This document shows, piece by piece, positions 1 to 9,898 of a stretch of DNA of 64,000 bases. The stretch lies in assembly GCA_914767715.1 (NCBI GenBank), contig OU612066.1, positions 39,220,283 to 39,284,282 of the forward strand, read 5' to 3'. Positions within the stretch are counted from its first letter, which is position 1; every line of letters begins with the position of its first letter. This DNA comes from Membranipora membranacea. Its lineage: Eukaryota > Bryozoa > Gymnolaemata > Cheilostomatida > Membraniporidae. The notes under the pieces were generated by a model. That model was not told the origin of the DNA. It saw only the letters and a list, made by a program, of their open reading frames with translations, and made no database searches. The position numbers and the translations under genes are program-made.

Positions 1-497
1 TCGGGTCAGCATTTAACTAGATATAAAAGATACGTCAGCGAGATAAGAGTCAAGCTTGTCAAAGTGTAACTCAAATTATTAAAATATTAGAATGTTGGTA
101 GAATACCATGTGATTAGATCTATCAATTCATCGGTGTGACAACTTTACCAGTCAAGCTATTTAAAATACAATTAGCTTTGCTGGAGCTGTCATGAGGGGG
201 GATAATAATTGTCAGTTATGTAGGGATGTATTAATATGACAGTACACAGGTGTGTGAGGTCATTCTGTAACAAGTAAGCCCTCCTACCAGTTAATCTGTG
301 TCTCTGCACAATTTTAGTGCTTGGCTGATCAACCAAGGAGCTTCTGATAGGAAGGAATACAACAGGAGTGTTTAGCTTGTTTGGGGCGGACTACAGCTGT
401 GTCATAAACTTAAGTTTACGCTCCTCATTACTGTGAGTAAAGCTTCCTGTATAAAAGTACATCGATCAAAAATACAGATTCTCAAGGGCATCGTTAG

Positions 498-533
<36 letters not shown>

Positions 534-1200
534 TTAAAGTTAAAGTTAAACCAACACAGCAACAGTGCATCAGCAGAGATAGGATACGGGAGGGGGTAAA
601 ACTTTTTAATTCTAAAATTAAATCTTAAATAAACATGTCAATTTAATATAAAGGGGTGGATTACGAGGGATATTCGTTAGAGTTGTAGCTGTATAGTGTA
701 AGAAAACTTTTATTCTGGTAAATATTAAACAAAAATTTACTAAAAGTACATCAAAACCGTTTGATGGCACGACACATTCCAAATTACTAAATGCAAAGTT
801 GTGATGGAGAGAGAGGGACAAATATCTTGTATCGTTGCATCATGGGAAGGGAGGGGGAGAGCTGATACCGTCTCCTAATAAATCATGAGAAATTAATTCT
901 TTTCGTTCACAATTTTAACCTACAATTAGGTCTGTATATGTTAACAGGATCAGTGTGAGAGCCTGGAGCGAGCCTGGATGATCTGGTATGGTACCTAGTA
1001 TAACAAACAGCAGAACTAGCTAACTATCCCAAATATACACAACAGATAAGGATTCGGGGAAAGATTGGAAACGCAGATCTAAGGAGGAGTAGCTGGTATG
1101 TTTGATTATTTGACACTGATGCTTGTCCCTACTGATAGATGGGAGGAAATGATCAAGTTATATAAATAATGTGACAAGAGGACAGATAAGATTTGGTTAT
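1..1200. other. Non-coding stretch, no gene recognised
   Basis: No open reading frame with recognisable protein character is visible on either strand. The only clear structure is a short GTT trinucleotide run near 497-531. The stretch is AT-rich and looks like ordinary intergenic DNA. Confidence 0.5.
497..531. repeat. (GTT)n microsatellite
   Basis: About eleven uninterrupted GTT units are visible, followed by a short T run. There is no evidence of function. Confidence 0.9.
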
Positions 1201-1224
1201 TGATGTCTTCCCTGTACATATATT

Positions 1225-1860
1225 ATAACAATAAGCGTATAAATCCTCTAGACTGGAAACTATTGGCTATTTGATACAGGCTCAGTGTCTTCTCTAATTC
1301 AGTGACGCGACGTTACTGCGCTACTCACTTTTTCTTAGTTATCTCCACATAAATTTAATGTATGAATAAAAGACCTTCTTATTTCTAAATATTACCACTA
1401 CAACTGGGTATAACCGGTGAGTTTTACAGAACATGTACTAATGAAGTATAAAATTTGATAAGTATACCGTGCCATCGGATATTGTGTGTGGCATAACAAC
1501 ATATATGCTATAGCATGTTTCTGGTCTTAACATTTGTTAAAAAATGGTGCGTCAATAACACTAGTTTGTTCCCTCAGAGGACGGTGGTGGTGGAGGGATA
1601 TTTAGAAAGCTGTGTATCAAATCAGTTTGTACCTATGGTGCGTCAACTTTTTCAGAGTTCAAGGTTATGCTCAGAATTTGACCTAATTAGCTGCATCTGA
1701 TCTTTCCAGCTGTCAGACGTGTTGACGTAAGATGGAAAACACTAATGGCCCATGAGTAAGGTCCGATTTCAAATGTATTTTTGTCAACTAAATGCTTAAA
1801 AGCTCAGAACACTTAGTCTTTGCTCTTCATGGTTCTTGCTCTTGGCTACTGATGGAATTT
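1225..1860 (+). repeat. Dispersed repeat, forward copy of an inverted pair
   Basis: This stretch reads, with moderate divergence, as the reverse complement of about 4000-4505. Shared landmarks include a block around 1250-1320 (tctagactggaaac, then a tctctaattcagtgac-like run) and a block around 1690-1830 (gcatctgatctttcca, then agctcagaacact). The forward copy also holds an extra segment of about 80 bp at 1559-1640. A third, partial copy lies at 2590-2705. It looks like an old non-autonomous mobile element family; no termini or target duplications could be fixed. Confidence 0.7.
1559..1640 (+). repeat. 80-bp direct repeat, copy 1 (copy 2 at 2007-2088)
   Basis: The two copies share a run containing gaggacggtggtggtggagg and then tgtatcaaatcagtttgtac, with only a few mismatches. 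Copy 1 interrupts the alignment of the larger inverted repeat, which suggests it is a separate small insertion or duplication. Confidence 0.8.
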
Positions 1861-2006
1861 TAGTGCGGTGAACTAAAAAGAAACATCTCAGCCGCCATCA
1901 AAAGTAAATATAAACTGCAGATACAACACAAGCAAGTCACCTTGACCGCTGTGTAGTAGTGTATGGCACATCAGATTATTTGATCTTTACCGGTGATATC
2001 TATAAC

Positions 2007-2088
2007 ACTAGTTTGATCCCTCGGAGGACGGTGGTGGTGGAGGGACATTTAAAAAGCTGTGTATCAAATCAGTTTGTACCTATGTATA
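2007..2088 (+). repeat. 80-bp direct repeat, copy 2
   Basis: This is the partner of 1559-1640 in the same orientation, about 450 bp away, with a handful of substitutions. Confidence 0.8.
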
Positions 2089-2589
2089 GTCTATATTGAG
2101 CCAAGATCTACAAAGTAGTCCAGGGACCTAAGTCTGCAACATGAGTGCGGCTTCGTCTAATTCTAATTTTCTAAGGTACGAAAGGCAGAAGATTTGTCTT
2201 CTGTCTGCGACTTCCTAATGTATTAAACAGAACCCACAGAGAGCCATTTGAGTCCAGCTGCTGGTACTCAGAATTTGCAATTCGCACCCTATACCCATAT
2301 CTAAAACCCCCATAGGATGAAAATATTCACTGATTTAAATTTAGCAACCTGGCCAAGAATAGGAAAACTTACTAGTGAATCTTTAATGAATATCGATTTT
2401 GTAAATCCACAATGTATAATATCATTGGTAACTTTCCAAACACCTTATAATTTGAGTAGGGCAAGGAGTTATAGACTTAACTTTAACTCCTTGATTAGGG
2501 AAGTAATATTTTGCATATTTTCATGAATACTTAATATGCGAAATTTAAATTTTAATAAAAGTTTTCATGCTGTGGGGTATCTCATAAAC

Positions 2590-2705
2590 AATAAATACTT
2601 TAGACTGGAAAATACTGGTTAATTGAAGCATGAACAGGGTCCTCCCTAATTTAGTGCATTCCTCATGACCGATGTCACTGCGCTTTTCAAAACATTTTTA
2701 TGCGT
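2590..2705 (+). repeat. Partial third copy of the 1225-1860 repeat
   Basis: It shares the tagactggaaa block and the order of following blocks (a tctaattcagtg-like run, then an actgcgct motif) with 1245-1325, and is more diverged. Confidence 0.6.
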
Positions 2706-2830
2706 GTAGCATGCAAAATCAGTGGAAATTCAGGCTTGATCTACAAGCAGACAGGTCAATATCAATAAGCCAGTTGATCACAAAACATATTTAAATAGAT
2801 TAAATATAGTATTAATTACTCAATGGGTAC

Positions 2831-3271
2831 ATGATTCTTTCTCTGATAGGAGGTTTCATAACCAGAATGATACAACTAAGCTGTAGCCTTTGTGTCGAGG
2901 ATGTGGCCAAAGCAAGGGAAGTTGACATGCCGACACCAATCAAACTTAAGAAACGTGGTGGACTCAAAACCCCTTCCGAAGCAGTTTTGAGAGTTTGTCT
3001 TTTGTCAGAGAGAGTAATCAGATCATTGCTTAAAACAGGTTTGGGTCCTAAATTCCCAAAACTTGTCCGGCTGCACAGTCTTGCAAAGATTATAGAGTCA
3101 GGCCATCTCTCATTATTCAGTTGTGCTGAGTATGCAAGCAGCATTGTGAGGGAAATAATTGATCGTTATGTAAGGATCCGCGCTCATCATGAGGCCGTTT
3201 TAAAAACGGATGCAAACACTCTTATTCGGTTCAAAATGACCCGCCTCCCTATATTCAGCCATGTCAGATAG
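2831..3271 (+). pseudogene. C-terminal fragment of a P-element/THAP9-like transposase
   Basis: A 146-codon open stretch with protein-like composition. The start (GGFITRMIQLSCSLCVED) resembles the 'Y-I-A-G-Y-V ... C..C' segment, and the following GGLKTPSEAVLRVC resembles the 'GGL..PS..V' segment, that occur together near the C-terminus of P-element and THAP9-type transposases. The rest is helical and basic and ends at a stop. No catalytic core, THAP finger or inverted terminal repeats were found, so it is a remnant and not a mobile copy. The family assignment rests on motif spacing remembered from the family and could be wrong at the superfamily level. Confidence 0.5.
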
Positions 3272-3304
3272 GATAAGTCTCGGTAAATATACAGCCACTA
3301 AATT

Positions 3305-3475
3305 ATCGATTGATTTGGCCAGTCTTAGCCACTTTTATTTTCTTTACAGCATGCACATTAAACTCAATATTTATGTGATTGATAGGGCCAGTCTGGGCCA
3401 TTTTTTGAATCGATAAGAATCTTGCTTAATTTTGAAGTCTTTCTTTGGATTGATTGGGCCAGTCTGGGCTGCATT
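3305..3475 (+). repeat. Loose tandem repeat, about 70 bp period
   Basis: The motif gattgatwgggccagtctgggc occurs three times, near 3308, 3378 and 3450, each followed by diverged T-rich sequence. It is a short local amplification with no sign of function. Confidence 0.6.
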
Positions 3476-3999
3476 CAAATCATCCCTGATAATAGTTCAA
3501 TTTCTTATCCCTATCAAATATTTTATTCATGTCCTGTCGCAAGCCAGGGGATTATTCTCACAAGGTGAGTTAAATTGTGGTATTTTATCAAATCTTGTTT
3601 CCTGTGCGATGGAGAGACCTGTTGTTCTGCCAGTGAATTTTCTTCAGAAATAAACTCTTAAGAGGAATACCCACCAAATGTTGGGGAAACACTAGACATC
3701 TAGGTCATATGTGAGATTATAAACCCTCAACGCTATTGAAATATTCCACTGCTTATAATTTGTTGATTTTTACACAGATTGATACATGGGCATACATGTG
3801 TATCAGGGAGGGATGTGTAGGAATACCATGTCAATCTAAGACCAAAATTTCTAGCTTATGCTAGTTTAAACTGTCAGTAAGATCAGGGAGTTACAGAGTT
3901 TTCAAACTCCTTGGTAAGATTGATCCAGAAGTAGCTAATCTCCAACTATATTATCATGCAAAATCACAGAATCGATATGAAGAGCGAAGACTCAGTGTT

Positions 4000-4505
4000 C
4001 TGAGCTCAGATATTAAGCCTTTTAGTTGAAAAAATACATTTGAAATTCTACCATACCAGGACCATCAGTATTATCCATTTTACGGTTACATGTCTGACAG
4101 TTGGAAAGATCAGATGCAGTTAATTAAGTGAAAATGCTGAGCAAAACCTTAAATTTACAATGCACCATTTTTCAGACAAATTCTTCAGGCCAGAAGCAGC
4201 TATAATGTAAGTTGTTACTGCACGGACAATATTTGATTGCACGATATACTGATCACATTTTATACTTTATTGCTATATGTTCTATAAAACTCATTGGATG
4301 TACCAAGTTTTAGTGGTCATATTTAGAAATAACAGGACAGGGTATTTTTTTCTCACATTACATGTATGGGGACATAACTCCTATTCTGGCCTATGCGCTA
4401 CAGTGAAAAAGTGAATAGCGCAGTGACATTGTGTCACTGAATTAGAGAAGACGCTCTAAGCCAGTAGTTTCCAGTCTAGAGTATTTATATGTTTATGATT
4501 GTAAC
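4000..4505 (-). repeat. Dispersed repeat, inverted copy
   Basis: This is the reverse-strand partner of 1225-1860 and lacks that copy's 80-bp insertion. Together the two copies form a widely spaced inverted repeat around the transposase fragment at 2831-3271, which may simply reflect two insertions of one family. Confidence 0.7.
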
Positions 4506-4818
4506 AAAGAATACAATGCTATATGTCACATCATCATTCTACGCTCAGTATATGAAATATGACAAATACAGGATCTAAAAGAAATCGTTGGAAGGTGTCA
4601 AAAATTCATTACTTGCAGCTGTGTACCATCGTAGTATGGTACTATTTTAGGTTTTATATCATGATAATTATGTAATGTGAGATATTGTACGACCTGGCCA
4701 CCTATCCCTGGTTGTGTTTTGATCTTTTAATAGCCATACACAGTCAGATTAAGTGCTGCAGTCTAGGACTCAGGGAATCTATTCTCTGTTCAATTTCAGG
4801 ACAATTCACGACAGCAGC

Positions 4819-7800
4819 ATGTCGTCATCGAAAGAAAAGTTTGAGTTTAATGAGGGAGGAGAAGGTGGTACTCCGTCAGCCGAGGAGAGAGATCTGAACG
4901 AGCCTTCTATACTATACAAAGTACTGAAGACTATCAGTATAGTCATAGTGTGGATGGCTATCTATAGTAAGTATTCATGTGATAGTATGGATGGCTATAG
5001 TAAGTATTCATGTTATAGTATGGATGGCTATAGTAAGTATTCATGTTATAGTATGGATGGCTATAGTAAGTATTCATGTTATAGTATGGATGGCTATAGT
5101 AAGTATTCATGTAGTGGTATGGATGGCTATAATAAGTATTCATGTCATAGTATGGATGGCTATAGTAAGTATTCATGTTATAGTGTGGATGGCTATAGTA
5201 AGTATTCATGTTATAGTATGGATGGCTATAATAAGTATTCGTGTTATAGTATGGATGGCTATAGTAAGTATTCATGTTATAGTATGGATGGCTATAGTAA
5301 GTATTCATGTTATAGTATGGATGGCTATAGTAAGTATTCATGTAGTAGTATGGATGGCTATAATAAGTATTCATGTCATAGTATGGATGGCTATAGTAAG
5401 TATTCATGTTATAGTATGGATGGCTATAGTAAGTATTCATGTCATAGTATGGATGGCTATAGTAAGTATTCATGTAGTAGTATGGATGGCTATAATAAGT
5501 ATTCATGTCATAGTATGGATGGCTATAGTAAGTATTCATGTAGTAGTATGGATGGCTATAATAAGTATTCATGTTATAGTATGGATGGCTATAGTAAGTA
5601 TTCATGTTATAGTATGGATGGCTATAGTAAGTATTCATGTTATAGTATGGATGGCTATAGTAAGTATTCATGTTATAGTATGGATGGCTATAGTAAGTAT
5701 TCATGTTATAGTATGGATGGCTATAGTAAGTATTCATGTTGTAGTATGGATGGCTATAGTAAGTATTCATGTTATAGTATGGATGGCTATAGTAAGTATT
5801 CATGTTATAGTATGGATGGCTATAGTAAGTATTCATGTTATAGTATGGATGGCTATAGTAAGTATTCATGTTATAGTATGGATGGCTATAGTAAGTATTC
5901 ATGTTATAGTATGGATGGCTATAGTAAGTATTCATGTTGTAGTATGGATGGCTATAGTAAGTATTCATGTTATAGTATGGATGGCTATAGTAAGTATTCA
6001 TGTTATAGTATGGATGGCTATATTAAGTATTCATGTTATAGTATGGATGGCTATAGTAAGTATTCATGTTGTAGTATGGATGGCTATATTAAGTATTCAT
6101 GTTATAGTATGGATGGCTATAGTAAGTATTCATGTTATAGTATGGATGGCTATAGTAAGTATTCATGTAGTAGTATGGATGACTATAGTAAGTATTCATG
6201 TTATAGTATGGATGGCTATATTAAGTATTCATGTTATAGTATAGATGGCTATAGTAAGTATTCATGTTATAGTATGGATGGCTATAGTAAGTATTCATGT
6301 AGTAGTATGGATTGCTATAGTAAGTATTCATGTTATAGTGTGGATGGCTATAATAAGTATTCATGTTATAGTATGGATGGCTATAGTAAGTATTCATGTA
6401 GTAGTATGGTTTGCTATAGTAAGTATTCATGTAGTAGTATGGATTGCTATAGTAAGTATTCATGTTATAGTATGGATGGCTATAGTAAGTATTCATGTTA
6501 TAGTATGGATGGCTATAGTAAGTATTCATGTTATAGTATGGATGGCTATAGTAAGTATTCATGTAGTAGTATGGATGGCTATAGTAAGTATTCATGTTAT
6601 AGTATGGATGGCTATAGTAAGTATTCATGTTATAGTATGGATGGCTATAGTAAGTATTCATGTAGTAGTATGGATGGCTATAGTAAGTATTCATGTTATA
6701 GTATGGATGGCTATAGTAAGTATTCATGTAGTAGTATGGATGGCTATAGTAAGTATTCATGTTATAGTATGGATGGCTATAGTAAGTATTCATGTTATAG
6801 TATGGATGGCTATGGTAAGTATTCATGTTATAGTATGGATGGTTATATTAAGTATTCATGTTATAGTATGGATGGCTATAGTAAGTATTCATGTTATAGT
6901 ATGGATGGCTATATTAAGTATTCATGTCATAGTATGGATGGCTATAGTAAGTATTCATGTTATAGGCTCGGGTGTTAGAAAGGGGGGAGGGGGGGCAAAC
7001 CATTTATCCATCTTGCTTTACCACCACAACCACAGTGTCTCTGAAGAAACACGATCTTATCTCGATCAATCTCCACAGTGGTCAATGGCTGATATAATGT
7101 GTTTCTAATCTACTCATAATATATGTTATATCAATAACTCCTTAGTTGATGATGCCAGCGACCTGATGTTTTAGAACATTACACTCATTTTTCTGACATG
7201 AAATCCTTAACCAGAGTCAGGGATCTAGATAATCCTGAATAAAAACTTGATGCAATCTGTTATTTGAAAACTGAGCTCGCTTCCCAGATGTAGATCCCCT
7301 TTTGCGTGAGCAAAGGTTTTGCCGGGGCAAGCAACAAAAGTGAACGTAACAAATGAACAGTTTGTGTTGTCAGTTTTATAACTGATTTCATTGAGCTGAG
7401 TCTCTGAATCCGGCACATTATTTTACATCCTGTATTAGACATCAGTAGATATGAGCTGACATATCCTGATATATCCAAACCTGTTACAGATTTGATCATT
7501 AGCCTGTGACCCCATCTTATATTACAGGGCCTGTGGTCGGAGGTTAATGGAGCCACCTTCCAGGATCTCATGTTCAAGAACAGTGCTACATACGCTTCTC
7601 TGTCTAATGCAATATCTATGAGGGGTGCGGGAGGACTAGCTGGCTCTATTCTAGGTACGCACACAGTATATAACATTATATCAGCTATTTAGGAGACGGG
7701 GCACGTTGTAGGACATTTTAGGAATAATAAAGTAAATTGTCTGCTTTGTTGACCTTTGAACTTTGTGATTGGATGACTGCCCTCTTAGTTAGAATCTTCC

Positions 7801-9898
7801 GGAGAGTTCTTACTAATGAAGTGAATAATACATTAAATAAAGTAAATGATAACAATAACTATGCTACGAGAGGTTTTTCACTTCCAAGCATTACGGAGCT
7901 TGAAAATATCAAACTCTTGACCTTTAAAGTGAATTTAGCAATTTTAATATACATTAAATATATATTACCACCCCAAGCTGATTTTCCTGGGCCAAAAGAG
8001 TTTTAGAACTTTATGAAATGTAATTTCCATCTACGTCAACCTGGTCTCATGGTTATGAAATTAGAATTTGGAAATGACAGTGGCTATTTAAAATGTCACA
8101 ACAATCTCAATGTTTTACATTATAATGCAAATCAAATTCTGATTATGGTTTTATGGCAGTTTTCCAGCCAGGCCCAACGCTTAGATATACCGGAGATATT
8201 TCAGACTCCTCAGCTAATCAAGTGTCTCCTTTAAAGATGAGCAAATGAGTGAATAAATATAATAAGACCATTTTCTTGTCTCATTATATTCTGTTAATCA
8301 TCAACAACATATTATTGTGTGGTTGACTTTCCCTCCAAACTTCCCATACATAGTATATTTAGATAACACATGATTTGTATATTATATTAGGTGGAGGATT
8401 ACTCGTGGACAGATTTCACTCTAAGGCTGACTTAATCTTAGCTATCTGTGTGGCTGTCTGTGCCGTACTTAACGCCATTGTACCATACAGTCAGTGGATT
8501 GAGCTTCTCTTCGCTCTGTTTCTGCTCGAGGGATGGCTCGAGGTTATCATCAATGTCGGTAAGTTCTTATACATATACTCTAAGGTCTGATGAGTTTGTC
8601 GAATGTTGATTGTTACATTCTTCCTATTCTAATTAATGACCCACTATTTGCACTTCAATAATCGCCCCCATCAGAAATTGATTCCTGGCACATAACTTTC
8701 CCACGCCATGTACACTTATTACACAGTTAATAAATTGGAGCTAACTCGCCTGCAAAGCAGGCACTGGCTGCCCAATTATTAATAAAAAAAACTATGAATA
8801 ATATTCTGCAGTCCTTTACATAAGTAATGATTTGAGCCTAGCCTGAGATTTCTCTTTTTCCTCCTTGTAGCTGGACAGGTGGTCATTATGGATATCTGGA
8901 AGGATAAAGCCAATGGACCACTTCATCTCATTCATCTGGGTTATGGGGCGGGTAGCTTAATTGTCCCCCAAATAGTAGCACCTTTCATCAGTGATGTACT
9001 TCTAACACAAGAGGAGGCAATTACAAACCCAGCCTGTGACTTAATTTCTGAAGAATTATCACTTAACGGTACCAATATCACAACTATGGCTCCAGAACCC
9101 TCAGACAACCTGGCCACAGGATTCTGGATTGTGACGGCCTACATAGCAGCTAGCTCTGCCCTCTGGTTCGGTTACTTCTTCTTTGGTAAGAGGAAGGCCG
9201 AGAACGGTGCAGCTTCCCAGGCTAAGGATCTCAAGATTAAGCAGATATTCAACCCAAACACCTGTTCCCCCGGTCACCCAGTCTATGCAATTCTACTGTA
9301 TATCCTCATGTTCATATGGATTTATAGTGCAATGGCTGGTGATAGAATCTATGGTAAGTTTCTGTACTCCTACGGCCGACAGCATGCGTGTCTCTCTAAA
9401 CAAGAAGCTGCAAACCTCCTCACAGCATTCTGGCTCTCCTTCACAGCTGGTAGATTAGGAGGCTTCATGGTTAATAATTATATCCCGATGAAGATTTTTA
9501 TCTTTATTGAGGGTCTTGGTAATCTCGCTGCTGGCCTTGTTATATTTTTCTTTGGATCTAATAAGACTGTGCTGTGGGCTTCAGTGTGTGTGGCTGGTAT
9601 ATTTATTGGCCCATGTTATCCCTCAGGTTTAGCCTGGGCTAACCGTTACATGACTGTAACAGCTGTTGGTGTTACTGTTCTCTCTATCGGTGCTGGGGTT
9701 AGTGATCTCACATTCCTACCTGCTGTCGGTAGTACTGTAGATAGTGTCGGTATCTCTGCTATGACAGCTTTTGCTCTCGGGTTTGGAGTTGTCTGTGCTG
9801 CCCTGCCTATAGCTATGCAGGGCGCGGCCTGTACCAGAGGTGATAGGTTTGAGAGAGAAGAAGCAGAAGAGGACGGAACTCAGCAAAGTTCTCATTAA
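4819..9898 (+). CDS. MFS transporter, sodium-dependent glucose transporter 1/MFSD4-like (4 recognisable exons)
   Basis: Major facilitator superfamily membrane transporter, by family expected to move sugars or related solutes across the plasma membrane. Coding exons: 4819-4966, 7528-7654, 8391-8558 and 8871-9898 (TAA). A likely 5'-UTR acceptor lies at 4797-4799. Exon 1 gives a charged cytosolic N-terminus and the start of the first membrane helix (ILYKVLKTISIVIVWMAIY). Exon 2 has the NaGLT-type G-ATFQDLM segment. Exon 3 opens with GGLLVDRFHSKAD, the loop motif after helix 2. The long last exon carries hydrophobic helices, the internal RIYGKFLYSYG and LSFTAGRLGG segments, and ends in an acidic tail. 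About 490 residues is normal for the family. Exons 2-4 join in matching phase. The strong exon 1 donor (4967) leaves phase 1 while exon 2 is open in phase 0, so a small exon or a defect may lie between them. Substrate is inferred only. Confidence 0.8.
4967..6963 (+). repeat. 33-bp minisatellite built from the exon 1 5' splice site (about 60 units)
   Basis: The unit is 33 bp (ggatggctatagtaagtatt then catgttatagtat), with about 60 copies differing by scattered substitutions. The first, founder-like unit straddles the end of transporter exon 1: the exon ends ggatggctatctata and the intron starts gtaagtattcatg. Later units lack four bases (ctat) of the exon part but keep gtaagtat. So nearly every unit holds a candidate donor with a perfect eight-base intronic match to U1 snRNA. 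Because 33 is a multiple of three and the unit has no stop, exon 1's frame runs through the array as an 11-residue repeat (DGYSKYSCYSM) to a stop at 6976-6978. The other frame and the opposite strand are also largely open. I regard these long ORFs as by-products of the repeat, not as genes. Confidence 0.9.
6979..7527 (+). other. Rest of transporter intron 1
   Basis: Non-repetitive intron sequence after the array, ending in the acceptor ttatattacag at 7517-7527. I looked here for a small exon that would convert phase 1 to phase 0 and found no convincing candidate. Confidence 0.5.

Noticed and set aside
2812-3144. Minus-strand ORF of 110 codons
   Set aside because: It overlaps the plus-strand transposase fragment, which has the protein-like motifs; the minus frame is a shadow.
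4958-6001. Minus-strand ORF of 347 codons with period MNTYYSHPYYN
   Set aside because: It is the reverse strand of the 33-bp minisatellite; the open frame follows from the unit length and has no gene signals.
4967-6963. CRISPR-like array
   Set aside because: Repeats are directly adjacent with no unique spacers, and the context is a eukaryotic intron.
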